DNA of 64,000 nucleotides. Source: a virus. Made by a program: the position numbers and the translations under genes. Positions 1-8,647 of this stretch are shown in pieces. The notes under the pieces are model-generated. The model saw nothing but the letters and a program-made list of their open reading frames with translations, did no database searches and had not been told where the DNA came from. The stretch lies in the IMG/VR virus record IMGVR_UViG_3300021959_000011, positions 62,001 through 126,000 of that record. One strand, given 5' to 3'. Numbering within the stretch: the first letter of the stretch is position 1; each line of letters opens with the position of its first letter.

Positions 1-569
1 ATTGTATTGTTTCTGATACTAATGTAGATACTATGTCAACATTTGATATTGAATATCTTTTTATTAAAATTCGTAGTAAATCTGTCGGAAATATTATTAA
101 TCTAAATTATAAATTTGATAACTGCACAGCAGAGTTAAATGATGATAGTACTGTACCAAGAATTTGCGAAGTACCATTTGAATTAGACTTAGATGAAGTA
201 GTAGTTAAAACCGAAGGAGAGCACAATAACATTATCAACATAACCGACGATGTTGGTGTTGTGATGAAATATCCAGATTTTAAATTATTAAGTAAAATCG
301 CATCAATGAATAATTATGATGAACTAATTGATGTTGTTGGTAATTGTGTAAAAATGATTTTTATGGGAGATGAAACATATGACCCCAGTGAATATAAATC
401 AGAAGAATTGAGAAATTTCTTTGAGAGTTTGAGTCAGGAACAATTTCAAAAAGTTAGTAATTTTTTTGAAACAATGCCACAAACAATGGCAAATGTTCGT
501 ATACAATGTAAAAAATGCGGAAAGATGGAAAATATTGAATTAAAAGGTATATCGGATTTTTTCGAATAA
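1..569 (+). CDS. 26: Baseplate hub protein gp26-like, 5' end outside window
   Basis: Resembles the T4 gp26 family, which builds the hub of the tail baseplate. The reading frame is open from base 3, before the first ATG at 33, and T4 gp26 is about 208 residues (178 from that ATG), so the true start probably lies upstream of the window. The start of the visible protein (DIEYLFIKIRSKSVG) is the conserved core I recognise. The C-terminus carries a CxxC pair (CKKCG) of zinc-knuckle type. The last codons, GAT TTT TTC GAA TAA, contain a -1 slippery heptamer, treated separately. It opens a + strand late tail operon with the next genes. Family assignment is from memory of marine T4-like homologues. 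Confidence 0.75.
   Translation, partial: CIVSDTNVDTMSTFDIEYLFIKIRSKSVGNIINLNYKFDNCTAELNDDSTVPRICEVPFELDLDEVVVKTEGEHNNIINITDDVGVVMKYPDFKLLSKIASMNNYDELIDVVGNCVKMIFMGDETYDPSEYKSEELRNFFESLSQEQFQKVSNFFETMPQTMANVRIQCKKCGKMENIELKGISDFFE
557..563 (+). promoter_or_regulatory. Candidate -1 ribosomal frameshift site (T TTT TTC)
   Basis: The heptamer fits X XXY YYZ in the gp26 frame, four codons before the stop. A -1 slip moves ribosomes past the gp26 stop into a frame open to 739. A 6-bp hairpin (585-590 with 601-606) lies downstream, but 21 nt away, further than the usual stimulatory spacing. Confidence 0.55.
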
Positions 570-739
570 CTTTATATCATGAAAGTTTGGGGTCTCTCTA
601 CCAAACAAATTTTTCTCTTATGCAATATCATAAATATAGTTTAACAGAACTAGAAAATATGATTCCTTGGGAACGTGAAATATATGTATCGTTATTAGTT
701 AACTATTTGCGTGAACAAGAACAGAAACAAAAAGGCTAG
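557..739 (+). CDS. Frameshift extension of gp26 (or separate 39-aa ORF from ATG 620)
   Basis: Read in -1 from the slippery site this gives a 60-residue extension with no start codon until ATG 620. The peptide upstream of ATG 620 (LYHESLGSLYQTNFSL) looks like protein and runs straight into MQYHKYSLTELENMIPWERE, so the coding unit appears longer than the ATG-started ORF. The short acidic helix with the L..M..W.R..Y pattern recalls phage P2 E/E'-type tail chaperone extensions. Either a gp26 fusion made by frameshifting or a 39-residue protein (620-739) is possible. I favour the fusion because conservation-like sequence begins before the ATG. Confidence 0.55.
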   Translation, partial: FFRITLYHESLGSLYQTNFSLMQYHKYSLTELENMIPWEREIYVSLLVNYLREQEQKQKG

Positions 740-747
740 AGGATAAT

Positions 748-996
748 ATGGAAATGACAGAAAACAGAGATAATAAATATCAAAATTGGATCGATTTGGC
801 AAAGGCCGTCGATTCGTGGAGAATCTTTCCAAGACTTTTTATTACGACATACATTTATTTACTGTATGCAGTAGTAAATTGGTTCATGACATTAGACACA
901 CCAAATTTAGAACAATCTGGTTTGGTTAGTATCGTTGTCGGTGCCGGTGCTGCATGGTTTGGATTATATTTGGGTTCAAGTAAAAAGGCTGAATAA
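748..996 (+). CDS. Small membrane protein, two predicted TM segments
   Basis: 82 residues with hydrophobic stretches at about 28-50 and 58-75, and a charged N-terminus and tail (SSKKAE). An AGAGGA ribosome site precedes the start. The stop overlaps the next start (TAATG), so the two are translationally coupled. Two-TM size and topology would suit a holin or an inner-membrane factor for DNA entry, but I recognise no family. Function unknown. Confidence 0.6.
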   Translation: MEMTENRDNKYQNWIDLAKAVDSWRIFPRLFITTYIYLLYAVVNWFMTLDTPNLEQSGLVSIVVGAGAAWFGLYLGSSKKAE

Positions 997-3539
997 TGGC
1001 AACTTTAGATTCCGTAATAGAAAATATTAATAGTTTTAATAATACAGGACAACTATCACAGGCACTAGAAAGTGTCTCTGATAGTTTAGAAACTGGTACT
1101 GGTGTCACTGCACTTGGTGAAATTTCACAACTCATCAAAACACAAGGTGATATGTCTGTTAAGGAATTAAAACGTTCAAGAGAAGATTTAGCATCTCTTA
1201 AAGATAAAGTATTAACATCTGATAGAATTGCAGAAAAAGATAGAAGTAATATTCTAACTCTTATTCAAAATCAAGAAGATGTAATTAATCAAAATACTAC
1301 ATTATCAAAAAGAGCTGCAGAGTTTGTCCAAGAAAATATTAAAGAAAAAATACCAGACATTGCTGGTGTTGCAGCAGGGGTACTTTCGGAGAGTCCAGCG
1401 GCCGCTCTTGGTGTTAAGTTTATTGGTGATAAAATCCAAGAGAGTAGAGAAAGAAAAAGAAAAGAAAGAGAAGAAAGAGCTGCAAGATTGCAGAGAATTG
1501 CAGACGAAGAAGATAGGCATAATAGAGAATTAGAAGTACTACGTGGACAAATAACTAACGAAGAAACTCTTTCTAAAGTCAATATGACTCAACAGGAAGC
1601 TGCAGATATTGCAAAACAAAATGGGATGGATTATCAAGATTATATCAATGACTTAAAAAATCAATTGATTGAACAATCCAAACTACAGAAACAACAAAAA
1701 GATGTTCAAGAAGCAAAATTAAAAGAAACTGAAGAACTAAAAGATAAATTTGGTTTTGATCAAAGTGGGGCCCCAGTAACAGAAAGTCCTATTGGGCCTG
1801 GCAATCCATCTACCCCATCAGAACCACTAGAAACATTATCTGATGGTGGTGGCGAACCATACCTTGCAGAAATTAGAGACTTGTTAAAATTTATGTCAAG
1901 TCCAGATACAGTGACTCCATTTGACATAGAAAATAGTAGAGAAGAACGTAGATTTCAAAAAGATTTGGCCGCAAAAGAAGAGGCAGTAATTGAACAATTA
2001 GAAATCCAAACTGATTTATTAGAGAAAATTCATAAAGAACAAAATGATGACTTAAAAGAAAATATCATTGCAAACATGGCAGGCAGTATTGGTGGCAAAT
2101 TAAGTGGTTTTGCCTCTATGATTGGTGGTAGTGTTGCAGGCGCATTAGGACTTGGTGGTCTTGGCGGTGCGTTAGGACTTGGCGGAAAGAGTGCGAAGGC
2201 AGGCAAAACAGCAGGCAGGGCTGCAAAGGCAGGAAAACTTGGTAGACTTGCAAAGATAGGTAAGATTGCAAAAACTGGTGGTATTGCGGCACTAGGTGCA
2301 ACTGCAGCAAGTGCATTAGTTGGTGGTGCTACAAAACTAGGAAAAACTGTAGTTGGTGCTGGTAGTGCATTAATGGGGGGTGTTAAAAGAGTTGCTGGTT
2401 CTGTTGGAGAGATGGCAGGAAGGGCGACAACCAATCTTGGTGAATCTATAGGTAAGGTTGCATCATCTGCAACTGGTATTGCAAAAGCAACTCCAGAACC
2501 AAAAGCACTCACGAATGTAGCAGATGCAATTACTAAAACTGGGCCTGATATGATTGATGGTAAAATTGCATCCCCCAAAGTTACACCAACCCCCAAAGTT
2601 TCTACTCCACCAAAACTACCAAAGGCCGCCGGTGCGTTAGATACTGCGAAAGGTGCATTAAAAAATGTAACTGCACCAGTTGTTAAACTAAAGGATGGTG
2701 CGGCCAAATCAGTTGCTGGTGCATTAGATAAAACCATTGCAAAAAAGATTCTTGCATCAAAAGGTGCAAAGTTACTTGCAAAGGCAATCCCAGGCATAGG
2801 TATGGCCGCAGGAGGATTATTTGCACTCAACTCATTATTTAAAGGTGACTTTGTTGGTGCAGCTGCGGAAGCGGGAGGAATATTCCTTCCATCTGTTGCA
2901 GGGGCCCCATTAGATGCAGGGATTATGGCAAGAGAAACATATAATCAAATGTTTGGTACAGAAGATAATCCATTTCCACTCGAAGGAGATATGATTAAAC
3001 AACCTGATGTTGCAAAAAGTCGTATGGGTCAACTAAAGGATATGGCATTAGAGGTTATTGGAGTTGGACAGGAAGAACTAGATAAACAAGGAAAAATACA
3101 GGCATTGCAAAAAGAAATAACTGATGCCGAAGATAGAATTACAAGGTCTACTGGCGGAGAGAATGTATATTATGGTAGAGATTCCAAAGGAATTGAAAAA
3201 GACCAAGCTTCTATTGCTGCAAAACAGGCAGAAATTAATTCTTTATCAGTCTCATCTGGTGAAACATCAACATCCCCAGACTTGAGTGGTGGTTCTGCAA
3301 CTGAACAAATGAGTATGAATTCTGAAAGAGCCAATTTAAACCAAGAAATGAACAACATGATGCGACAAGAGGCGATAACTAGAAATACACCATCCAATAC
3401 TGGTGGAACCGCAAATGTTGTTAATGCGCCTCAACAAAATATCAATGCATCAAAGACAACAATTGTACAACAACCGCACGTTAGAAATCCAGACCCATCA
3501 ATTGGGTTTGCTCAACGTGGATTACAAGGAGCAGTATAA
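996..3539 (+). CDS. Large virion protein, probable tape measure/tail hub (gp29-like role)
   Basis: 847 residues. The N-terminal half is charged coiled coil (about 50-350). The middle is rich in Gly/Ala/Lys (about 360-640) with hydrophobic repeats such as GALGLGGLGGALGLGG. The C-terminus is polar and Gln/Asn-rich. Long helical arms around a hydrophobic core are typical of tail tape-measure or injected proteins, and the position just after gp26 fits the tail-hub/tape-measure slot. I see no catalytic motif. T4 gp29 is 590 residues, so this is longer. A different injected virion protein remains possible. Confidence 0.5.
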   Translation: MATLDSVIENINSFNNTGQLSQALESVSDSLETGTGVTALGEISQLIKTQGDMSVKELKRSREDLASLKDKVLTSDRIAEKDRSNILTLIQNQEDVINQNTTLSKRAAEFVQENIKEKIPDIAGVAAGVLSESPAAALGVKFIGDKIQESRERKRKEREERAARLQRIADEEDRHNRELEVLRGQITNEETLSKVNMTQQEAADIAKQNGMDYQDYINDLKNQLIEQSKLQKQQKDVQEAKLKETEELKDKFGFDQSGAPVTESPIGPGNPSTPSEPLETLSDGGGEPYLAEIRDLLKFMSSPDTVTPFDIENSREERRFQKDLAAKEEAVIEQLEIQTDLLEKIHKEQNDDLKENIIANMAGSIGGKLSGFASMIGGSVAGALGLGGLGGALGLGGKSAKAGKTAGRAAKAGKLGRLAKIGKIAKTGGIAALGATAASALVGGATKLGKTVVGAGSALMGGVKRVAGSVGEMAGRATTNLGESIGKVASSATGIAKATPEPKALTNVADAITKTGPDMIDGKIASPKVTPTPKVSTPPKLPKAAGALDTAKGALKNVTAPVVKLKDGAAKSVAGALDKTIAKKILASKGAKLLAKAIPGIGMAAGGLFALNSLFKGDFVGAAAEAGGIFLPSVAGAPLDAGIMARETYNQMFGTEDNPFPLEGDMIKQPDVAKSRMGQLKDMALEVIGVGQEELDKQGKIQALQKEITDAEDRITRSTGGENVYYGRDSKGIEKDQASIAAKQAEINSLSVSSGETSTSPDLSGGSATEQMSMNSERANLNQEMNNMMRQEAITRNTPSNTGGTANVVNAPQQNINASKTTIVQQPHVRNPDPSIGFAQRGLQGAV

Positions 3540-3683
3540 ATGAAAAAAATAATTAGTAGATTAACAAAAGAAAAAGAAGCAATTTGTATCATTGCTGGTA
3601 TTGCAGTATTACTAACACCAACTAGTTTAATTGGTTGGGGGTTAATTCTGTATGGCGCATACAATGTCTTTATGGATAGATGA
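3540..3683 (+). CDS. 47-aa small membrane protein
   Basis: Starts one base after the stop of the preceding gene. Basic N-terminus (MKKIISRLTKEKE) then one hydrophobic hairpin-like segment with GIAVLLTPTSLIGWGLILYG. No family recognised. Its stop overlaps the next start (ATGA), so it is part of the same operon. Confidence 0.55.
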   Translation: MKKIISRLTKEKEAICIIAGIAVLLTPTSLIGWGLILYGAYNVFMDR

Positions 3684-3778
3684 ATAAAGAAGATACAATT
3701 AAATTTGTAAAGGTGCATGTATTAAGACATGTAATGAAAACTTTACGTCAGAGAGAAGAAAAAGAAAAGGAGGGATAA
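3680..3778 (+). CDS. 32-aa basic/acidic peptide
   Basis: ATGA overlap with the preceding gene and a stop inside the terminator loop. MNKEDTIKFVKVHVLRHVMK followed by a highly charged tail. Tiny; supported only by coupling and frame. Function unknown. Confidence 0.4.
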   Translation: MNKEDTIKFVKVHVLRHVMKTLRQREEKEKEG

Positions 3779-3789
3779 ACCCTCCTTTT
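3765..3789. terminator. Bidirectional rho-independent terminator
   Basis: AAAAGGAGGG, a 5-nt loop, then CCCTCCTTTT: a 10-bp perfect stem flanked by A and T runs, so it works on both strands. It lies between the + strand tail operon and the convergent gp32 gene. Confidence 0.85.
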
Positions 3790-3873
3790 CCACTCTTGCT
3801 ATGTGTTAGTTTTTTTAGGTGGTGTTACGACCATTCGGACTTATCTGCACCAAGGATATACTAACTTACCTTT

Positions 3874-4794
3874 TTAGTCCTCTGCAGCAAGTTTTTCAAA
3901 GTACGAGAAATCCTCGTCATCATCATCTACTGTGCTACTTACACTTTTTGGTTCCTTCCATGATTTATCTTCAAAAGTAGGAGCCGAAACTTCTGGCATT
4001 ACTGGTGCAGGAGTCTCTTCGACATAAACATCTCTTTCTGCAGATGTTGTAGTCTGTACAGAACCAAGGACTTTTCCTAAACGATCCTTTAGTGCATCAT
4101 AAGATTTAAACTTATCTTCGGCAACAAACTCTGCGAGAGAATGTTGTGAGTTGTATATTGTTTCCAATACACTTTCATCTTCCGATAGTCCACTTGTTGA
4201 ATCGAATTCAGATTTATCGTAGTTCTGATAACCATCTACTCGTCTGATTTTTAGTTTAAAGTTTGCACCATCCCAAAAATCAAATGGGTTTACTGGTTTT
4301 TCATCTTCAAACTCAGGACGCATCATGTCTTGAAGTTTATCGAAGATTTTTTTACCAAACTGATAAAGGAAAACTTTTCCTTCATTGTGTGGGTTTGCAG
4401 GGTCTTTTACTACGTAAATATTAGAAATGTACTTCAATTTACGTTTACGTTCCCTAACAATATTCTGGTTTGCAGTAGAACCTGTCTGCCACAACTCAGA
4501 ATTCGCTTCACAGATTGGACATTTCTTGTTGATGGTTGTAAGACAGTTATCTATCAACCACCCGCCAGGGCCCTTAAAACCGTGATTAAATACTCTTACC
4601 CATGGCAAATCTTCACCTTGTGGTTGAGGGAGGAAACGAATAACGGCATAACCATTACCAGATTTATCAACTTCTGGTTTCCAAAATCTCTCATCCTTAT
4701 TAGACGAAGTTTGTTGTGGGTTTGATGTTTTTTCTAATTCTTCTGCAAGTTTAGAAAAGTTAGTACGGTTAGATTTTAATGCTGCGAATGACAT
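3874..4794 (-). CDS. 32: Single-stranded DNA-binding protein gp32
   Basis: T4 gp32 family: coats ssDNA during replication, recombination and repair, and recruits gp59. 306 residues (T4: 301). An N-terminal basic LAST-like motif (LKSNR at 6-10) mediates cooperative binding in the family. The OB-fold core carries the zinc site H71, C84, C92, C95 in the expected spacing. The C-terminus is acidic (DDDDEDFSYFEKLAAED), the protein-interaction tail. An AGGAGA ribosome site precedes the start. Neighbours gp59 and gp33 follow the T4 pattern, with a membrane protein inserted between gp32 and gp59. Confidence 0.95.
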   Translation of the reverse strand: MSFAALKSNRTNFSKLAEELEKTSNPQQTSSNKDERFWKPEVDKSGNGYAVIRFLPQPQGEDLPWVRVFNHGFKGPGGWLIDNCLTTINKKCPICEANSELWQTGSTANQNIVRERKRKLKYISNIYVVKDPANPHNEGKVFLYQFGKKIFDKLQDMMRPEFEDEKPVNPFDFWDGANFKLKIRRVDGYQNYDKSEFDSTSGLSEDESVLETIYNSQHSLAEFVAEDKFKSYDALKDRLGKVLGSVQTTTSAERDVYVEETPAPVMPEVSAPTFEDKSWKEPKSVSSTVDDDDEDFSYFEKLAAED

Positions 4795-4874
4795 ATATTT
4801 TCTCCTATGTTTGTATACGTTGTATTCGATTGTTTATAGTAAGTCACATTTACATAATGTATGAGTGTACTATA

Positions 4875-6101
4875 TCACTCTTTTATTGATTCGTCAAGCT
4901 GTTTTTTTCTTTTTTCTTTGTTTTTTGAAACTTTTTGCCAACCAGTGTTGGTTTTAATGAGAACTTGTTCTGCGTCCTTGACACTATCCTCAATTTTTGT
5001 TCCTTTCTCTAACAGTTTTCTTTCTTTTCGCATCTTGAAAGATAACTGCGCGGCGATTAATAATAAGATTGCAAGAGGGTCGAAAACAAATACAATTGCA
5101 ATTATAACCCATCTCACTGCAGACTCAAGTATATCAGCATCTGCATCACCATACACAAACTCTGCAATGTATTTTACAGGTCCAACTTCGGCCTCTAGTT
5201 TTCTATATGATGTTTCTAAATTATACCTTTCTTCAGTCAATGTGTCAATAGATTTTTCCGCATCTATAATATTATTTTCTAGTCTTTGAATTCTTGTAAG
5301 TTGAGTTTCACTTAATTCATTAACACCCAATTTATCTCTTAGTCTATCTAAAAGTTCATTACTTTGTGTTAGTTCATTTCTTTCTGCATCTCTTAACTGA
5401 TTGATTCTTTCTCTTGAAGATGTGACAATTTCACTAACCTTTGACTCTTCTTTTTCTCTGAATTCTTCAACTTTCTTTGCAGTATTTTTACCATAGTTAC
5501 CATCTACTGCTGCACCGACTAGAGATTGCAAGGCCTCTATGTTTTGGTCTGCAATGTACTGTTTAAGTAAGTCTAAAGTACCAGATGCAGAATTAATAAT
5601 CTCTTGTTGTTCATCAACTAATGAATTGTAATTTTTACGTACTGTTTCAATTCTAGTTAATTCTTTTTCTATTTGTGCGTTAACTTGTTCGTTTGTGTTA
5701 GAACCAGAAGTTTCAATTTTTTCAATTTCTACGAGTGATTTAGTTACAATAGTTTCTTGTCTTACTATGTTGGTAGAAATCTGCTCAATCTTTGCAATAT
5801 TTTCTCTTGCGGTTGAAGTTTGTTCGATATGTGCGGAAGATAAAAATCCAAAAATACCCATACTGGTAAGCAACATTAGAACGAATACTGCAATTGTCAG
5901 ATATCCACGCAACCATCTAGGTATATCTTTCCAATGTCTATGTAACCATAGTGCAGTAACAATTTTACCGGCCTCTAAAACTCCACCCATGATGATAATA
6001 GGTAACATCGCAGCGGCGAAGATTTTAGATAAACCAATAATACTGTAATATGCTGCAACTCCACTAATAGATAGTGCAACAAATAAAGTTAAAAATTCCA
6101 T
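4875..6101 (-). CDS. Membrane-anchored coiled-coil protein
   Basis: 408 residues. Three hydrophobic segments within the first 95 residues, a long charged coiled coil (about 95-320), a fourth TM (about 335-365, WVIIAIVFVFDPLAILLLIA), then a basic cytoplasmic tail. It sits between gp32 and gp59. The topology suggests a membrane tether, perhaps for the replisome or for superinfection exclusion, but no motif identifies it. Confidence 0.65.
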   Translation of the reverse strand: MEFLTLFVALSISGVAAYYSIIGLSKIFAAAMLPIIIMGGVLEAGKIVTALWLHRHWKDIPRWLRGYLTIAVFVLMLLTSMGIFGFLSSAHIEQTSTARENIAKIEQISTNIVRQETIVTKSLVEIEKIETSGSNTNEQVNAQIEKELTRIETVRKNYNSLVDEQQEIINSASGTLDLLKQYIADQNIEALQSLVGAAVDGNYGKNTAKKVEEFREKEESKVSEIVTSSRERINQLRDAERNELTQSNELLDRLRDKLGVNELSETQLTRIQRLENNIIDAEKSIDTLTEERYNLETSYRKLEAEVGPVKYIAEFVYGDADADILESAVRWVIIAIVFVFDPLAILLLIAAQLSFKMRKERKLLEKGTKIEDSVKDAEQVLIKTNTGWQKVSKNKEKRKKQLDESIKE

Positions 6102-6113
6102 AGTTATCTACCC

Positions 6114-6794
6114 TTATAGTAGATGACCATACTCCTCGTTGAAATCATCTACCATTACTTTCTTTAAAATATCTTTATAGTAATCTATATTTATATCCAA
6201 AAAGGCAGAGTATTTTTGACATTTAAATTTGTATAGGGGCCAATAGGTTGTTTCGTTTATATTCACCTTATCCACAAAACCAAACATCTTATCAAATACT
6301 ATTAGGGTTTCTAGGGAAATTTCTCCCCTAGATTCCATTTTCATAATAAGTGGATATTCGCCATGTACAGATTTAAATATTTTTGCAAAATTTAAATCTA
6401 AATCTACGGCCTTGGTAAGTAGTTCCTTTACATCATTTTCAAATATATAAGATAAACTTTGGATTCTTTTTTTCCATTCCTTGTGTGTATCAAAGGTTTC
6501 GTCATCCAATAATTTTCCAGACCACATGAATTCATTTCTGGCGAGTGCGAGACTACCACCAGAAGTTACATCTAGAAACGCTGCAAGTAAAAATTCTTCT
6601 AACTCTTTTTTGTTAAATCTTCTAGAAAGTTCTTCAAAAGTTTTTTTATCATCTCTACGTTGAAATGCATCATTACTTACTTTTTGTTTACCTTTATATT
6701 TTACATAGTCATACTCACCTTGAAAATGAGATTTCATTGCAATATAAATTTTAAATGCGTCAAATTCATCCATTTTTCTTTGCGATACTATCAT
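6114..6794 (-). CDS. 59: gp59-like loader of DNA helicase
   Basis: Matches the T4 gp59 family, which loads the gp41 helicase onto gp32-coated forks. 226 residues (T4: 217). Recognised from the N-terminal helix MDEFDAFKIYIAMKSHFQG, then DYDYVKYKGK-like sequence (EYDYVKYKGKQKVS) and the NKKELEEFLLAAF block. It overlaps the next gene by 4 nt (ATGA). gp32-gp59-gp33 order is the T4 arrangement. Confidence 0.88.
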   Translation of the reverse strand: MIVSQRKMDEFDAFKIYIAMKSHFQGEYDYVKYKGKQKVSNDAFQRRDDKKTFEELSRRFNKKELEEFLLAAFLDVTSGGSLALARNEFMWSGKLLDDETFDTHKEWKKRIQSLSYIFENDVKELLTKAVDLDLNFAKIFKSVHGEYPLIMKMESRGEISLETLIVFDKMFGFVDKVNINETTYWPLYKFKCQKYSAFLDINIDYYKDILKKVMVDDFNEEYGHLL

Positions 6795-7015
6795 AGAGGT
6801 AATTTAGTTGCGGTCTTGGGAATCATGTGAAGATTCTCAGCCTCATATTGTATCTTCTCCTTTAATAGTGGTCCAACCAAATTTGAAACTGATTCTATAT
6901 CCAAATCTTTTTCCTCGCAATATTGCACAATACACTCTATATAACTCATGCCAGATTCTTTTGCAATATTTTCAATATCACCTGTAAACTCTTTACTACT
7001 TTTAACTTTCAACAC
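6791..7015 (-). CDS. 33: gp33-like late transcription co-activator
   Basis: 74 residues resembling the core of T4 gp33 (112 aa), which bridges host RNA polymerase and the sliding clamp for late transcription. Recognised by SYIECIVQYCEEKDLDIESV, then LLKEKIQYEAENL and a proline/leucine-rich end. It is immediately next to gp59 as in T4. TATAAATA late promoters in the window make a gp33 expected. Confidence 0.8.
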   Translation of the reverse strand: MLKVKSSKEFTGDIENIAKESGMSYIECIVQYCEEKDLDIESVSNLVGPLLKEKIQYEAENLHMIPKTATKLPL

Positions 7016-7573
7016 TTATTTGTTCTCCCTATAAAAAATATGTTTACCAATTTTATTTGTTCGATGGAACTTTTTAGACCAAGATGGTTGTACATAATCT
7101 GCATGATAGAATGTTGCACCAAAACTTGGGTCGTAAGTTCGATTAGATAGATATTCATTAACTACGTGCCACGAAACTCGCATTGCAAGATCCCAAGCTC
7201 GTGCATCATAAATTTTATCAGACTTACCATCACACCACCAACTAAACTGACAACGATGACGGATAGGATAAAATTTACCATTTTGTTTCCAAGATTCTTT
7301 TACTGGACCTTGTTTAACGACCCCACAAATATCATTGGGAAAATTGTCTGAAAATACACGATTAAGAGTTACGTATGCAACTGCAACCTGTCCTGTAATA
7401 GATTCACTTCTAGATTCATGATATACATTTTCTGCCAAACATCGCAATTCCGAGTTTAACATATTTTCAACATCTTTATATTTTGGAATTTCTGCGTATG
7501 ATGCTGCGGTACTAACTGTAGTAGTAGCAAATACAGCAAGGGCCAAACCCAATTTAGTAACTACCTGTTTCAC
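7016..7573 (-). CDS. Secreted SleB-type cell wall hydrolase
   Basis: Hydrolase_2/SleB family, peptidoglycan lytic enzyme. 185 residues with an N-terminal signal peptide (about 1-27, LALAVFATTTVSTAASYA). The family signature LAENVYHESRSESITGQVAV runs from about 46, with the catalytic glutamate at E53, and GATFYHADYV lies near the C-terminus. The signal peptide suggests Sec export as in SAR-type endolysins. A perfect sigma70-type promoter lies upstream, so expression is probably early or middle. A second lytic enzyme (M15) is at 26994-27464. Confidence 0.85.
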   Translation of the reverse strand: MKQVVTKLGLALAVFATTTVSTAASYAEIPKYKDVENMLNSELRCLAENVYHESRSESITGQVAVAYVTLNRVFSDNFPNDICGVVKQGPVKESWKQNGKFYPIRHRCQFSWWCDGKSDKIYDARAWDLAMRVSWHVVNEYLSNRTYDPSFGATFYHADYVQPSWSKKFHRTNKIGKHIFYRENK

Positions 7574-7605
7574 TTTATGCCTCTTTAGTGATTCTTTATA
7601 GTTAC

Positions 7606-7634
7606 ATTATATTAGATTTGACCCATACTGTCAA
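7606..7634 (-). promoter_or_regulatory. Early promoter TTGACA-17-TATAAT
   Basis: -35 at 7629-7634 and -10 at 7606-7611, both full consensus, 17-bp spacer. Drives the SleB-type hydrolase, and possibly gp33-gp59 downstream. Confidence 0.85.
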
Positions 7635-7642
7635 GTGTTTTA

Positions 7643-7864
7643 TTAATCTTTATTTGAAACAAAAGAATACATTTCTTTTGCTTTATTCATTAACTCGTCC
7701 ATAGAATATGGTTGGCAAGCCTCTTGAAATTCTTCAGTGGTTGCTTTATTAGCTTCAAACTGCTGGCGCCAGAAATCCATGTTGATATGGTATTGTTGAT
7801 CCATATAATCTTTTGCCAGTTTAAGCATATCTGCTCTTATTTCAAATGGGTTCTTATTAGACAT
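7643..7864 (-). CDS. Conserved small helical protein
   Basis: 73 residues, helical and charged, Trp/Gln-rich (DFWRQQFEANKATTEEFQEA). Shares one base with the upstream gene (ATG/TAA overlap). I recall similar proteins in marine T4-like phages near gp33. No function known. Confidence 0.6.
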   Translation of the reverse strand: MSNKNPFEIRADMLKLAKDYMDQQYHINMDFWRQQFEANKATTEEFQEACQPYSMDELMNKAKEMYSFVSNKD

Positions 7865-8073
7865 TATTTCATCCCTTTCACAAAGGCATCACCAGTTGCA
7901 TTTGCAAAATCACTCATAGATTTTACTGCAACTTTTGTGAATGTTGTTTGGGCTTCAATAAAGGCCTTTAGTGGTGCAGACAAAGTTTCGTCTTTCACTA
8001 AAGTGTCAACCATTGTTTTCTTTGTAGTCTGGATATGGTCAATCCAGTAGTTTGTTGTCCAATCATTAATCAT
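7864..8073 (-). CDS. Phasin-like small helical protein
   Basis: 69 residues. The segment VKAFIEAQTTFTKVAVKSMSDFA-like (APLKAFIEAQTTF..AVKSM) recalls the amphipathic helices of phasins, which coat polyhydroxyalkanoate granules. It is coupled to the next gene. An AGGAGAG ribosome site precedes the start. The phasin likeness is a weak pattern impression; it could be any amphipathic helical protein. Confidence 0.55.
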   Translation of the reverse strand: MINDWTTNYWIDHIQTTKKTMVDTLVKDETLSAPLKAFIEAQTTFTKVAVKSMSDFANATGDAFVKGMK

Positions 8074-8195
8074 GATTCTCTCCTGTGTGTTTGTGTTGTG
8101 TAGTTTACATGCATAGATCTTCGTATTTGGTGGTATGAGCTCTATGCTTACTCATATCAAGATTATTTTCAATTCTAAATACAAATGAAAATAAT

Positions 8196-8453
8196 TTATT
8201 TAATTTTTCTTTCAAGTTGAACAATTCTTTTCTCCATCAAATCCATTTGATATGCTATGTTAGGATATTTATCTTTCCATTTACTTTCTGTTTGTAAAAT
8301 CTTGAAATCATATCTTTCAGCGGCCCAGTTATAAACATCTTCAGTTTTCTGAAAAAACCATTTACCTAATCTAGTATCTTCAAACCACTTACTTGTTGCA
8401 CTACCGATAATACTACCAGCGATGGCCTGTACCAACCAAAACCATATCATCAT
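8196..8453 (-). CDS. Small membrane-anchored protein
   Basis: 85 residues. N-terminal hydrophobic segment (WFWLVQAIAGSIIGSATS), aromatic middle, C-terminal coiled coil ending MEKRIVQLERKIK. ATGA overlap with the upstream ORF. Looks like a conserved marine-phage protein; function unknown. Confidence 0.6.
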   Translation of the reverse strand: MMIWFWLVQAIAGSIIGSATSKWFEDTRLGKWFFQKTEDVYNWAAERYDFKILQTESKWKDKYPNIAYQMDLMEKRIVQLERKIK

Positions 8454-8647
8454 TTTCTAATCTCCTTATATATTCCTACTGGACATGTTTGCCAATCCCA
8501 TATCCAATGTCTTTCTGGATACATATTGTAAAATTTACTATCTTCTTTGGTTGATCTATAGTCACATATTCGCACGAACTGTTGTTGTCCGTCCACGTAA
8601 ATATGAGTCAGGGTTGTGAAGCTCAAGTAGAGTACGATGGTTTTCAT
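8450..8647 (-). CDS. Small exported-type ORF overlapping the nuclease gene
   Basis: 65 residues with a short hydrophobic N-terminus (MKTIVLYLSFTTLTHIYVDG) and Trp/Cys in the C-terminal half. Its first 86 bases overlap the 3' end of the PD-(D/E)XK gene in another frame. Its stop is coupled to the next gene (ATGA). The long overlap lowers confidence; a later start is possible. Confidence 0.45.
   Translation of the reverse strand: MKTIVLYLSFTTLTHIYVDGQQQFVRICDYRSTKEDSKFYNMYPERHWIWDWQTCPVGIYKEIRK

Noticed and set aside
2030-2830. 266-aa minus-strand ORF
   Set aside because: Shadow of the Ala/Gly/Lys-rich part of the 847-aa gene; pure low-complexity Pro/Ala/Leu sequence with no ribosome site.
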